The notes beneath the pieces are model-generated. The model did no database searches. It was not told the origin of the DNA and worked only from the letters and a program-made list of their open reading frames with translations. Positions 8,027-16,782 of a DNA stretch of 64,000 nt are shown piece after piece; the first letter of the stretch is position 1, and every line of letters starts with the position of its first letter. The position numbers and the translations under genes are program-made. This DNA is from Burkholderiales bacterium. GTDB taxonomy: Bacteria; Pseudomonadota; Gammaproteobacteria; Burkholderiales; JAEUOS01. The stretch lies in assembly GCA_016790635.1 (NCBI GenBank), contig JAEUOR010000002.1, positions 274,777 to 338,776 on the forward strand, written 5' to 3'.

Positions 8027-9426
8027 GATGCGTGCACCGGCAGGTCGAGCTGATCCCACTGCGCGGCGAAGGCGGCCTCGTCTTCCAGGCAGCGCAGGTC
8101 CAGCCACAGGCTGTCTTCGGCGATGCGGCCGATGACCGGTACCGGCAGGGCGCGCAGCGCCGCGTGCAGCCGCTCGAGCGCCTTGCCGCGCCCGCGTGCG
8201 GCCAGGGGCGACAGGACCAGCGCCGCGCTGGGCAGGAGCTTGCCCGGCTGCGCGCCCGAGCCGATCTCGCTGGCGCAGTCGGCGACCGCGACCTGGGCGT
8301 TCTGGGCAAGGGCGTGCGCGACCGCCGGCAGCACGCGTCGTGCGAGGGCGCGTATCTCGTCCTGCCCTCGCGTGAGGAGCCGCAAGCTCGGCAGGCGCCG
8401 GCCCAGGCTGTCGGGGTCCAGATGCAGGCGCAGCACGGCGCCCAGCGCGGCCAGCGTGATCTTGTCCACGCGCAGCGCGCGCTTGAGCGGATTCTTGTTG
8501 ATCCGCGCGATCAGGTCCGCGCGCCCGGCGATGATGCCGGCCTGCGGGCCGCCCATGAGCTTGTCGGCGCTGAAGGTGACCAGGTCGGCGCCGGCGGCGA
8601 GCGCGCCGCGCACGGTCGGCTCGCGCGGCAGGCCCCAGGCCGACAGGTCGAGGAGCGCCCCGGCGCCCAGGTCGTTGATGAACGGTACGGCGCGCTCGCG
8701 GCACAGGGCCGCCAGTTCCGGCTCGGGCACCGCGGCGGTGAATCCCGCGATCACGTAGTTGCTGGCATGCGCCTTCATGACCGCGCCGGTGCCGGTGTGG
8801 ATGGCGCCGGCGTAGTCGCGCAGGTGGGTGCGGTTGGTGGTGCCGACCTCGACCAGCTTGCAGCCGGCGCGGCGCATGATCTCGGGCAGGCGAAACGACC
8901 CGCCGATCTCGATCAGTTCGCCGCGCGACACCGGCACCTCGCGGCGCGCGGCCAGCGCGTTGAGCGCGAGCAGGACCGCGGCGGCATTGTTGTTGACCAC
9001 CGTCGCCGATTCGGCGCCGGTCAGGTCGATGATCAGTTGCAGTACATGGTCGTCGCGTTCGCCGCGCGCGCCGCGCGCCAGGTCGAACTCGAGGTCGCAG
9101 GCGCCGGCGGCGGCGGCCATCGCCTCGAGCGCCTCGCGCGGCAGCGGCGCGCGTCCCAGGTTGGTGTGCAGCACCGTGCCGGTCAGGTTGAAGACGCGGC
9201 GCGGCGCCGGCGCGAAGCGCTTCTCGAGACTTTGCCCGCAGGCGGCCAGGAGTGCGGCTGCGTCGCGCGGCGCCGCGCCGCGCGCCAGTTCGGCGCGCAT
9301 GGCATCCAGTTCGGCGCGCAGCGCTGCCAGCAGTGCGGTGCGGCCGAAGCGCTCGATCAGCGCCAGGGCGTCGGCGTGCGCGGCGACGCTGTCGACCGAG
9401 GGCGGGCGCGGCGCGGCGCTCTTCAT
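8023..9426 (-). CDS. selA: L-seryl-tRNA(Sec) selenium transferase SelA
   Basis: A 467-residue PLP enzyme that converts Ser-tRNA(Sec) to Sec-tRNA(Sec) using selenophosphate. Visible family features are [20 protein letters not shown] (residues 76-95), the NNNAAAVLL stretch near 145-153, and [12 protein letters not shown] with K289 as the PLP-binding lysine. Length matches SelA. The ATG at 9426-9424 shares its first base with the last base of the upstream DUF455 stop (TGATG), and its own stop overlaps the selB start, so translation is coupled on both sides. Confidence 0.97.
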   Translation of the reverse strand: MKSAAPRPPSVDSVAAHADALALIERFGRTALLAALRAELDAMRAELARGAAPRDAAALLAACGQSLEKRFAPAPRRVFNLTGTVLHTNLGRAPLPREALEAMAAAAGACDLEFDLARGARGERDDHVLQLIIDLTGAESATVVNNNAAAVLLALNALAARREVPVSRGELIEIGGSFRLPEIMRRAGCKLVEVGTTNRTHLRDYAGAIHTGTGAVMKAHASNYVIAGFTAAVPEPELAALCRERAVPFINDLGAGALLDLSAWGLPREPTVRGALAAGADLVTFSADKLMGGPQAGIIAGRADLIARINKNPLKRALRVDKITLAALGAVLRLHLDPDSLGRRLPSLRLLTRGQDEIRALARRVLPAVAHALAQNAQVAVADCASEIGSGAQPGKLLPSAALVLSPLAARGRGKALERLHAALRALPVPVIGRIAEDSLWLDLRCLEDEAAFAAQWDQLDLPVHAS

Positions 9427-10199
9427 CAGGCGGCCCAGGCCTCGAGTTCCGCGCTGGTGAAGCCCGCGGCCAGGCGCGCCGCGACATTGAAGGGCGGGCG
9501 CATGCGCGGCGCGCCGTACGCGGTGCGCAGGCGCTCGAAGGCCTCGTCGGGCGCCTGGCCGCGTTCGGCGCACAGGTGCGCGAACCAGCGATTGCCGATG
9601 GCGACATGGCCGATCTCGTCGGCCAGGATCACGTCCAGGATGGCCGCGGCATCTGCATCGCCATGCGCGGCCAGCGCCTGGCGCATGGCCGGGGTCACGT
9701 CCAGTCCGCGCGCCTCGAGCACCCGCGGCACCAGCGCCATGCGCGCCAGCACGTCGTCGCGCGTCTTCTCTGCCATCGACCACAGCCCGTCGTGGGCGGG
9801 GAAGTCGCCGTAGTCGTGCCCGTACGCGGTAGAGAGGTGCGCCGCGAGCAGCGAGAAGTGATGCGACTCCTCGAGCGCCACCTTCATCCAGTCGGCGTAG
9901 TAGGCGTCCGGCATGCCGCCAAAGCGGCACAGCGCGTCGAGCGCCAGGTTGATGGCGTTGAATTCGATATGGGCGATGGCATGGATCAGCGCCGCGCGCC
10001 CGGCCTCTGAGCCGGGGCCGCGGCGCGCAACCGACGCGGGATGGACCAGTAGCGGGCGTGCCGGCCGCCCGGGCGCGGCCGCCACCAGCGGCGGGGCGGG
10101 TCCATCGCCTGCAGGCGCGCCGGCTGCGGCGCGCGTCAGCGCAACCTTGGCGGCCGGATCGGGTTCAACGAGCGCCGCCAGTGCGGCGTGGCGGTCCAT
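9426..10199 (-). CDS. DUF455 ferritin-like di-iron protein
   Basis: A 257-residue protein with three ferritin-like metal motifs: HIEF at residues 77-80, EESHH at 110-114 and DEIGH at 194-198. These are the probable carboxylate and histidine ligands of a di-iron centre. This is the DUF455 family, related in fold to tRNA hydroxylase MiaE; the substrate is unknown. A flexible Ala/Pro-rich stretch occupies residues 15-60. It starts 7 nt after the gph stop and its stop overlaps selA, so it travels in the same operon. Whether it has any link to selenocysteine is not shown; the gene also occurs beside non-Sec genes in other betaproteobacteria, as far as I recall. Confidence 0.85.
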   Translation of the reverse strand: MDRHAALAALVEPDPAAKVALTRAAAGAPAGDGPAPPLVAAAPGRPARPLLVHPASVARRGPGSEAGRAALIHAIAHIEFNAINLALDALCRFGGMPDAYYADWMKVALEESHHFSLLAAHLSTAYGHDYGDFPAHDGLWSMAEKTRDDVLARMALVPRVLEARGLDVTPAMRQALAAHGDADAAAILDVILADEIGHVAIGNRWFAHLCAERGQAPDEAFERLRTAYGAPRMRPPFNVAARLAAGFTSAELEAWAA

Positions 10200-10206
10200 G
10201 CGCGCT

Positions 10207-10857
10207 TCAGCCCAGGTGCGCGAGCACCTGCCCCGGCGTATCGATGACCGCGTGCGCTCCCCAGGAAGAGGGCGGTTCGCCGTCGCCCAGGTAGCCCCAG
10301 GTGACCGCCAGGGTCTTCATTCCCGCTGCGTGCCCGGCCTGGATGTCGCGCAGGTCATCGCCCACGTAGAGGCAGGTGGCCGGGTCGACGCCGCATTCCA
10401 GGGCAGCGAGGAAGAGCGGCGCCGGATGCGGTTTGGCGTGCGCGGTGCTGTCGCCGGAGACGATGGTCGCGGCGCGGCCGGCCAGGCCAATGGCGCGCGC
10501 GAAGGGTTGCGTGAAACGCGCCGCCTTGTTGGTCACCACTCCCCACTTGAGATCGCGCGACTCGATCTCGTCTAACAGTTCGTGCACGCCGTCGAACAGC
10601 CGCGAGTGCACGCACAGCGCGCGCGCGTAGTTGTCGAGGAACTCGACGCGGTGCGCCTCGTAGTCGGCATCGCCGGGCTTCAGGCCGAAGCCCACGCCCA
10701 CCAGCCCGCGCGCGCCGGAGGAGGCCATGCGCCGCAGCGGCTCCAGCGGCAGCGCGTCCAGGCCGCGGTCGATGCGCATCTTGTTGAGCGCGCCGGCCAG
10801 GTCGGGCGCGGTGTCGGCAAGCGTGCCGTCCAGGTCGAAGAGGACGCAGCGGATCAT
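10207..10857 (-). CDS. gph: Phosphoglycolate phosphatase, HAD superfamily
   Basis: A 216-residue HAD hydrolase with motif [10 protein letters not shown] at residues 8-16 (catalytic Asp8 and Asp10), motif II VVTNK and motif [18 protein letters not shown]. It dephosphorylates 2-phosphoglycolate formed during DNA repair and oxidative metabolism, in the cytoplasm. Its start overlaps the ubiG stop (ATGA at 10854-10857). The ubiG-gph order is a common betaproteobacterial arrangement. Related HAD-IA phosphatases of sugar phosphates cannot be fully excluded. Confidence 0.88.
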   Translation of the reverse strand: MIRCVLFDLDGTLADTAPDLAGALNKMRIDRGLDALPLEPLRRMASSGARGLVGVGFGLKPGDADYEAHRVEFLDNYARALCVHSRLFDGVHELLDEIESRDLKWGVVTNKAARFTQPFARAIGLAGRAATIVSGDSTAHAKPHPAPLFLAALECGVDPATCLYVGDDLRDIQAGHAAGMKTLAVTWGYLGDGEPPSSWGAHAVIDTPGQVLAHLG

Positions 10858-11549
10858 GCGGGCTTCCTGGTCTGCAACATGTAGTTCACGTCGATGTCGC
10901 CGCCGAGCCGGAATCGGTCGGTGAGCGGGTTGAAGGTGAGGCCCTTGAACTCGGCCGGATCGAGCCCTGCCGCACGGCAGAAGCGCGCCAGTTCGGAAGG
11001 CTTGATGAACTTGGCATAGTCGTGCGTGCCGCGCGGCAGCAGGCGCAGCACATACTCCGCACCGATCACCGCGAAGAGGTAGGACTTGGGGTTGCGGTTG
11101 ATGGTCGAGAAGAACACCTGACCGCCGGGCTTGACCAGCGCCGCGCAGGCGCGCACGGTCGAGGCCGGGTCGGGCACGTGCTCGAGCATCTCCATGCAGG
11201 TGACGACGTCGAAGGCGCCGGGCTCGCGCAGCGCCAGGTCCTCGGCGGCGATCGCCTCGTAGTCAAGCTTCACGCCGGATTCCAGGCGATGCAGCATGGC
11301 CACCTTGAGCGGCTTCTCGGCCAGGTCGATGCCCAGCACGCGCGCGCCGCGCGCCGCCATGGCCTCGGCCAGGATGCCGCCGCCGCAACCGACGTCGAGC
11401 ACGCGCCGGTCCTTGAGCGGGCCTGAGGACTCGATCCAGTCCAGGCGCAGCGGATTGATGCGATGCAGGGGCTTGAATTCCGCGCTCGGATCCCACCACT
11501 TGGCGGCCAGTGCGGAGAACTTGGCCAGTTCGGCCGGGTCGGCGTTCAT
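10854..11549 (-). CDS. ubiG: Ubiquinone biosynthesis O-methyltransferase
   Basis: A 231-residue class I methyltransferase for both O-methylation steps of ubiquinone synthesis. It begins with the UbiG hallmark EL(A)[12 protein letters not shown], followed by [14 protein letters not shown]-binding LDVGCGGG at residues 51-58, and the C-terminal [13 protein letters not shown]. The ATG at 11549 sits 4 nt after the DUF1841 stop. Length is standard. Confidence 0.96.
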   Translation of the reverse strand: MNADPAELAKFSALAAKWWDPSAEFKPLHRINPLRLDWIESSGPLKDRRVLDVGCGGGILAEAMAARGARVLGIDLAEKPLKVAMLHRLESGVKLDYEAIAAEDLALREPGAFDVVTCMEMLEHVPDPASTVRACAALVKPGGQVFFSTINRNPKSYLFAVIGAEYVLRLLPRGTHDYAKFIKPSELARFCRAAGLDPAEFKGLTFNPLTDRFRLGGDIDVNYMLQTRKPA

Positions 11550-11553
11550 GTCT

Positions 11554-11976
11554 TCACTTTCGCTTGACGCATTCGAGGTAGGCCGCGCCGTCGGGCGGCA
11601 GGCCCGCGGACTGTGCGCGCCACAGGGTCTCGCCCAGGCATTCGAGCACATCGTGCGCGGCCTCGTGCAACGAGTCGTGCTTGCGTGATAAGCGCTGGAA
11701 CTCGCCGCGGATGCCCGGCGGCTGGTCGATGGCGATCTGTTCGGCCACCGAGAGGTGCATGGACAGGTGCAGGAAGGGATTGAGTTCGCCGGCCTCGGGG
11801 GTCCACTCGCGCGTGCGCGCGGCCGCGGGCGCTTCGAGCAGCGCGTGGTACTCCGGGTGTTCGAGCACCCAGTCGAGCGCCTGGTTCTCCAAGGGCGTCA
11901 TGACTTCGCGCGCGCGGTGCTTGCGCCACACGCCGGAGAAGAAATCGCGCACCTCGTCGCGGGTCGGGTTGAACAT
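11554..11976 (-). CDS. DUF1841 family protein
   Basis: A 140-residue protein beginning [13 protein letters not shown] with a central [19 protein letters not shown] and an [16 protein letters not shown] end, the characteristic sequence of DUF1841, a conserved betaproteobacterial family of unknown role. It is predicted to be soluble and mostly helical. It starts 1 nt after the nth stop and ends 4 nt before ubiG, so it is in the same transcription unit. Confidence 0.88.
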   Translation of the reverse strand: MFNPTRDEVRDFFSGVWRKHRAREVMTPLENQALDWVLEHPEYHALLEAPAAARTREWTPEAGELNPFLHLSMHLSVAEQIAIDQPPGIRGEFQRLSRKHDSLHEAAHDVLECLGETLWRAQSAGLPPDGAAYLECVKRK

Positions 11977-11977
11977 G

Positions 11978-12613
11978 TCAGGACGCGGTCTTGCCCTTGA
12001 ATTCGCACAGGTCGGCGATGTTGCAGCCGGGACAGTCGGGCTTGATCGCCTTGCAGGTGTAGCGCCCGTGCAGGATCAGCCAGTGGTGCGCGTGCAGCAT
12101 GAATTCCTCGGGCACGAACTTCATGAGTTTTTGTTCGACGATCTCGACAGTCTTGCCCGGCGCCAGACCGGTGCGGTTGGCGACACGGAAATTGTGCGTG
12201 TCGACCGCGATGGTAGGCAGGCCGAAGGCCACGTTCAGGACCACGTTGGCCGTCTTGCGCCCCACCCCGGGCAAGGCTTCGAGCGCGGCGCGCTCATGCG
12301 GCACCTGGCCGCCGTGGCGTTCCAGCAGCAGGCGGGCGGTGGCGACGACGTTCTTGGCCTTGGCGCGCCACAGGCCGATGGTCTGGATGTACGGCGCCAG
12401 ACCGTCCTCGCCGAGCGCCGCGATCGCCTGCGGGGTGTTGGCCACCGGGTAGAGCTTGCGCGTGGCGGCGTTGACCCCGCGGTCGGTGGCCTGCGCCGAA
12501 AGGATCACGGCGACTAAGAGTTCGAACGGCGAGGCGTACTCCAGGTCGCTCTTGGGGCGCGGGTTGGCCGCGCGCCAGCGGCTGAAGATGGCGTGTCGCT
12601 TGGCGGGGTTCAT
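11978..12613 (-). CDS. nth: Endonuclease III
   Basis: A 211-residue DNA glycosylase/AP lyase for oxidised pyrimidines. The helix-hairpin-helix region [14 protein letters not shown] contains the catalytic Lys of the family, and [11 protein letters not shown] carries the catalytic Asp. The 4Fe-4S ligands are C187, C194, C197 and C203, the same numbering as E. coli Nth. Its start overlaps the RnfB-like stop as ATGA, an association found widely in proteobacteria. Confidence 0.97.
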   Translation of the reverse strand: MNPAKRHAIFSRWRAANPRPKSDLEYASPFELLVAVILSAQATDRGVNAATRKLYPVANTPQAIAALGEDGLAPYIQTIGLWRAKAKNVVATARLLLERHGGQVPHERAALEALPGVGRKTANVVLNVAFGLPTIAVDTHNFRVANRTGLAPGKTVEIVEQKLMKFVPEEFMLHAHHWLILHGRYTCKAIKPDCPGCNIADLCEFKGKTAS

Positions 12614-13353
12614 GCGTCGCTGCGTGTGGTGCGGGCGCGCCGCGCGTCGGCGTCGGCGATCTGGCGCCGCACTTCGTCGGACTGGGGTTCCAGATTGCGC
12701 GGCCTGGCGGCGGCCTGCTGCGCGCGCGCGCGTTCAATGGCGGCCGCGATGATGGCTTTCTTGCGCGCATCCGCGTCGTTGGCGGGCGCCGCGCGGGGCG
12801 GTGCCGAGCGTGCAGCCAGCATGGCCTCGCGTTCGCGCTTCCCGGCCGCAAGGCGTGCGTTGCGCGCGCCGTAGCGGCGCCGCGCCAGGTCGGCATCGGC
12901 GGTGGTCCAGACGCGCGTCGGCGTCACCGGCTCCATGCGGATGCAGTCGACCGGGCAGGGGGCGATGCACAGCTCGCAACCGGTGCACCAGGAGTCGAGG
13001 ATGGTGTGCATCTGCTTGGCCGCGCCGAGGATGGCATCGACCGGGCAGGCCTGGATGCACAGGGTGCAGCCGATGCACAGGGCCTCGTCGATGCGCGCGA
13101 CCTCGAGCGGTTTTTCCACGCCGTTGGCCGGATTCAAGGGCTTGGGCAGGGTCTTCAGGAGGTCGGCCAGCTTGACGATGCCGGCCGCACCGCCCGGCGG
13201 GCACTGGTTGATGTCGGCGCTGCCCTGCGCGATTGCCTGCGCATACGGCCGGCAGCCGTCGTAGCCGCAGCGCGTGCACTGGGTCTGCGGCAGTATCGCG
13301 TCGATCTGCTCGGCGAGCCGGGCAGTGGACGCGTCGACAGAAGGGTTGTTCAC
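12610..13353 (-). CDS. rnfB: RnfB/RsxB-like electron transport ferredoxin
   Basis: A 247-residue iron-sulfur protein. CTRCGYDGC at residues 26-34 begins the RnfB-specific 4Fe-4S region, followed by two ferredoxin motifs [12 protein letters not shown] and [12 protein letters not shown]. The C-terminal third is a charged Ala/Arg-rich tail. It lacks the N-terminal membrane anchor seen in full Rnf complexes, which is normal for this stand-alone betaproteobacterial version located beside nth. The GTG at 13353 gives the length of homologues; the open frame extends further but without a conserved start. The electron partner is unknown, since no other rnf genes are in the window. Confidence 0.85.
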   Translation of the reverse strand: MNNPSVDASTARLAEQIDAILPQTQCTRCGYDGCRPYAQAIAQGSADINQCPPGGAAGIVKLADLLKTLPKPLNPANGVEKPLEVARIDEALCIGCTLCIQACPVDAILGAAKQMHTILDSWCTGCELCIAPCPVDCIRMEPVTPTRVWTTADADLARRRYGARNARLAAGKREREAMLAARSAPPRAAPANDADARKKAIIAAAIERARAQQAAARPRNLEPQSDEVRRQIADADARRARTTRSDA

Positions 13354-13457
13354 GCTAGAATTATCCCATTGGTGCGGCGCACAATCACTCGAAGAATCGG
13401 TGCGTTCAGGGAACAGGGCGCGGGAAAAGCGAGATGGCGGGACCAGGGGAGAGTGCG

Positions 13458-14132
13458 ATGGACATCGAGGGCACGAATCGAACGCGGACGCGCGCTCCTG
13501 CCAAGTCAAAGCGCGACCCGGAGCGCACCCGCGCGCGCATCCTCGAGGCGGCCACGGCCGAGTTCACCCGACATGGCCTGGGTGGCGCGCGCGTCGACCG
13601 CATCGCCAAGCGCGCCGGCACCAACGAGCGCATGCTGTACTACTACTTCCTGTCCAAGGACCAGTTGTTCCTGACGGTGCTGGAGTCGGTCTACATCCGC
13701 CTGGCGGAGGCCGAGAAGGCGCTCGAACTCGATCACCTGGAGCCGGTCGAGGCGGTCAGGAAGCTGGTCGAGTTCATCTGGAACTACTACATCCTGCACC
13801 CCGAGTTCATCAGCCTCATCAATACCGAGAATCTGCACGAGGCCAAGTACCTGAAGAAGTCGCGCAAGCTGGCGCAACTGGTCAGCCCGGTGCAGGACAA
13901 CATCCGCGCCATCGTGCAGCGCGGGCAGGAGGCCGGGGTCTTCCGCGGCGGCATCGATCCGGCCGAGGTCTACATCACCCTGGTGGCGCTCAACTACTAC
14001 TACCTGTCGAATCGCCACACCCTCTCGACGGTGCTGGCGCGCGACCTGATGAGCCCGGTGGCGCGCGAGCGGCACCTGGAGCACGCCACCGAGGTGGTGA
14101 TGAACTACCTGCTCAAGGCGCGCCCGGCCTGA
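13458..14132 (+). CDS. TetR/AcrR family transcriptional regulator
   Basis: A 224-residue repressor with the N-terminal TetR helix-turn-helix: [20 protein letters not shown], then [17 protein letters not shown]. The C-terminal ligand domain includes [15 protein letters not shown] and [15 protein letters not shown]. The ATG at 13458 has GGGGAG at an 8-nt spacing; an ATG at 13434 is also open. It is divergent from rnfB and points toward, but is convergent with, the VOC-reductase-hydrolase genes, which makes them candidate targets only by proximity. Confidence 0.88.
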   Translation: MDIEGTNRTRTRAPAKSKRDPERTRARILEAATAEFTRHGLGGARVDRIAKRAGTNERMLYYYFLSKDQLFLTVLESVYIRLAEAEKALELDHLEPVEAVRKLVEFIWNYYILHPEFISLINTENLHEAKYLKKSRKLAQLVSPVQDNIRAIVQRGQEAGVFRGGIDPAEVYITLVALNYYYLSNRHTLSTVLARDLMSPVARERHLEHATEVVMNYLLKARPA

Positions 14133-14247
14133 GTTCGGGCGCGCGCGCCGAAGGCCGCGACCGGCAGGCGTGCGCGCGGTACGCATTCACCCTCGATCTG
14201 CCTGCGTGCGGCGTCACACACCGGCGCCCCCGCCGCGTCAGGGTGCT

Positions 14248-14781
14248 TCAGCTCTTTTCGCCGGCCTTGATGCCCGCCACCTCGGCGCTGGCGGTGGCCG
14301 CGTCCATGGGAAAGCGGTCGCCGAAGTCGAACATGTCGTCGTGCTGGAAGCCGTCGTAGTGCTGCACTTCCCACCAGTTGTGGTCGAGGTCGACCAGGTA
14401 GAACGAGTAGACGCCGTGCTGGTCGGCGATCGGCATGACCTTGCGGATGCCGTACTTGTCCTTGAGCTCGTTGGCCGCCTTCCAGCAGCGGTCGACTTCT
14501 TCCCGCGAGCCGACATCCACGCCCCAGTGATTGAGCAGGTTGACCGGCTTCAACTGATCGCCGACCTCGACGCACACGATGTGGAACTTCATGCCGCAGC
14601 GGATCACCATCGCGGGGATGGCGTGGCGCACGCACTCGAAACCGAGGAATTCCTCGTAGAAGCGGCGCGACGCCGCGAGGTTGTAGACCTCGAGCGTGCC
14701 GTGCGACATCACGTAGGGCTTGATGACCGACTTGGCGGAATTGGGGGGCGCGAAGGCGGCGTTGTCGATGGCTGGAATCAT
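14248..14781 (-). CDS. VOC family (extradiol dioxygenase/glyoxalase fold) protein
   Basis: A 177-residue vicinal-oxygen-chelate protein. HGTLEVYNLAASRRFYEEFLGF opens the first beta-alpha-beta-beta-beta module; the likely metal ligands are His in MSHGTLEV, His in LLNHWG and Glu in HNWWEVQHYDG. Ring-cleaving dioxygenases and isomerases of aromatic catabolism share this pattern. Its start overlaps the stop of the 2Fe-2S reductase (ATGA at 14778-14781), so it belongs to an operon with that reductase and the FAH-family gene. The substrate is unknown. Confidence 0.82.
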   Translation of the reverse strand: MIPAIDNAAFAPPNSAKSVIKPYVMSHGTLEVYNLAASRRFYEEFLGFECVRHAIPAMVIRCGMKFHIVCVEVGDQLKPVNLLNHWGVDVGSREEVDRCWKAANELKDKYGIRKVMPIADQHGVYSFYLVDLDHNWWEVQHYDGFQHDDMFDFGDRFPMDAATASAEVAGIKAGEKS

Positions 14782-15818
14782 GCGTTGTCTCCTCGGGTAT
14801 CGGCTGCGGTCAGAAACGAATCGGCGAAGAACTCGTCCGCGGGCAAGCGGCATTGCGCGGCGAAGTCGCGGCGCGCGGACTCGACCATCACCGGCGCGCC
14901 GCAAGCGTACACCTGATGGGCCGAGAGGTCGGGGAAGTCCTCCATCACGGCCTGGTGGACCAGGCCGGTGCGCCCGCTCCATGCATCTTCCGGCAGCGGC
15001 TCCGAGAGCACCGGGACGTAGCGAAAGTGCGGCAACGCGGTTTCCCAGGCGCGCGGCGCATCGAGCATGTACAGGTCGCGCTTGGAGCGGCAGCCCCAGT
15101 AAAGGGTCATGGGGCGCGCGTCGGCGCGCTTGGCCGCGAACTCGAGCATGGCCTTGATCGGTCCGAAGCCGGTGCCGCTGGCGACGAAGACCGCGGGCTT
15201 CATCGAGTCACGCAGGTAAAAGCTCCCCTGCGGGCCGTTGAAGCGCATCACCTCGCCCACCTTGACCCCGCCGGCGAACAGGCGGTCGGTGAACGCGCCG
15301 CCGGGCAGGTGGCGAATGTGGAATTCCAGGGAACGCACGCCCTCGACCGCGTGCGGCATGGCGATCGAGTAGCTGCGCGTCACGCCGTCCTTGAGCATGA
15401 AATCGACGTACTGCCCGGCGACGAACAGCATGTTCTCGTTCATCGGCAGGCGTACCTTCAGCAGCATGACATCGTGCGCCAGGGGCGTGATCTCGGTGAC
15501 GCGGCAGGGCACGATCTTGGGCGTGATGCCGGCCAAGCCCTCGAGTTCCTTGACCTCGATGACGCAGTCGGTGAGCGGCTTGGCCTGGCACAGGAGCGCC
15601 AGGCCGGCGGCCCGGTCCTCATCCTTGAAATAGGCCGGGTGCACGTCGCCATAGTCCACCCTTCCTTCGACGATGCGTCCCTTGCAGGAGTTGCACACGC
15701 CCTGCTTGCAGGAGTAGGGCATGAAATTGCCCGCCGCCAGTCCGGCGGCGAGGATGCCCATGCCCTCGGCGACTTCGAACCTGTGCCCGCTGGGCAGGAG
15801 CGTGACCGTGTGCGCCAT
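14778..15818 (-). CDS. 2Fe-2S ferredoxin-NAD(P)H oxidoreductase (oxygenase reductase type)
   Basis: A 346-residue flavo-iron-sulfur protein. Residues 1-90 are a plant-type ferredoxin domain with CKQGVCNSCKG and a final CQAKP. An FAD-binding barrel follows with RSYSIAMP, then an NAD(P)-binding domain with VFVASGTGFGPIKAMLE and a C-terminal VYACGAPVMVESA. This is the order of CDP-6-deoxyglucoseen reductase and aromatic oxygenase reductases. It would pass electrons from NAD(P)H to a partner oxygenase; none is encoded next to it, so the acceptor is unknown. It starts 3 nt from the FAH-family gene upstream. Confidence 0.88.
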   Translation of the reverse strand: MAHTVTLLPSGHRFEVAEGMGILAAGLAAGNFMPYSCKQGVCNSCKGRIVEGRVDYGDVHPAYFKDEDRAAGLALLCQAKPLTDCVIEVKELEGLAGITPKIVPCRVTEITPLAHDVMLLKVRLPMNENMLFVAGQYVDFMLKDGVTRSYSIAMPHAVEGVRSLEFHIRHLPGGAFTDRLFAGGVKVGEVMRFNGPQGSFYLRDSMKPAVFVASGTGFGPIKAMLEFAAKRADARPMTLYWGCRSKRDLYMLDAPRAWETALPHFRYVPVLSEPLPEDAWSGRTGLVHQAVMEDFPDLSAHQVYACGAPVMVESARRDFAAQCRLPADEFFADSFLTAADTRGDNA

Positions 15819-15821
15819 GCG

Positions 15822-16757
15822 TCAGGCCATGCGGTTGACGAGCGTGCCGATGCCTTCGATCTCGATGCGCACGGTGTCGCCGGGTTTCAGGAAAATGCCG
15901 CGCGGCGTCCCGACGCCGGCCGGCGTGCCGGTGATGATCACATCCCCGGGGTAGAGCGTCAGGCGTTGCGACAGGAAGGAGACCAGTTCGGCGTCGGAGA
16001 AGATGATCTGGCTGGTGCTGGAATCCTGCATGAGCGTGTCGTTGACCCACAGCTTCAGGCCCATGTTGTTCGGGTCCGGAATGTCTTCCCTGGGCACGAT
16101 CCACGGACCCAGGGGGCAGGAACCGTCCCAGGACTTGTGGCTGACCCAGTCGTACTCGAACGGCGAACCGGAGTTGGGCTTGACCGTCGGGCGGCGCAGG
16201 AAATCGCGCGCCGACAGGTCGTTGGCGATGCTGTACCCGGCCACGTATTGCATGGCCTCCGCGATGCCGACATCCTTGCAGGTGCGGCCCATCACCAGGG
16301 CCACTTCGAGCTCCCAATCCACCGTCTTCGAGTAGGCCGGCAGCTTGATCACCGCGCCGTGGCCGGCCAGTGAATTGCGCGCCGTCTTGATGAAGCACCA
16401 GGGCGGCGTGCCGGTGTCGTGCGGATCGGGCGCGGGCGGCAGATTGAAGGCGCGCGCCATCTCGTCCATGTGGTCCTTGTAGTTGGCGCCGGCGCAATAG
16501 ATCGCGTTTGGGTAGAGCACCGGCGGCAGGTAGTCGAGCGCGTCGACCGCTGCGCCCGTGAACGCGGCGCGGCGCGCCGGGGATGCCGCCAGGGCGCGCA
16601 GGTCGGCACGGGCCGCGTCCCAGTCTTCCAGCACGCTCAAGACCGTCGGCGTCGCGGGACGCAGCGCGGCCAGGTCGTAGGCCACGCCGTCGATGGCGAC
16701 GGCGCCCACCGGCCGGCCGGCACGTGCGTGGGTGAGGAGTCGGAATGAACTGGGCAT
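15822..16757 (-). CDS. Fumarylacetoacetate hydrolase family protein
   Basis: A 311-residue FAH-fold enzyme. YCAGANYKDHMDEM, VDWELEVALVMGRT (metal-binding Glu residues) and the C-terminal PGDVIITGTPAGVGTPRGIFLKPGDTV are the characteristic blocks. Family members hydrolyse or decarboxylate diketo acids formed after aromatic ring cleavage. With the VOC protein and the 2Fe-2S reductase downstream it forms a short catabolic operon. Which diketo acid is used cannot be read from sequence. Confidence 0.9.
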   Translation of the reverse strand: MPSSFRLLTHARAGRPVGAVAIDGVAYDLAALRPATPTVLSVLEDWDAARADLRALAASPARRAAFTGAAVDALDYLPPVLYPNAIYCAGANYKDHMDEMARAFNLPPAPDPHDTGTPPWCFIKTARNSLAGHGAVIKLPAYSKTVDWELEVALVMGRTCKDVGIAEAMQYVAGYSIANDLSARDFLRRPTVKPNSGSPFEYDWVSHKSWDGSCPLGPWIVPREDIPDPNNMGLKLWVNDTLMQDSSTSQIIFSDAELVSFLSQRLTLYPGDVIITGTPAGVGTPRGIFLKPGDTVRIEIEGIGTLVNRMA

Positions 16758-16782
16758 GCGTCGTTTCCGCTGTGGGTGGGGA

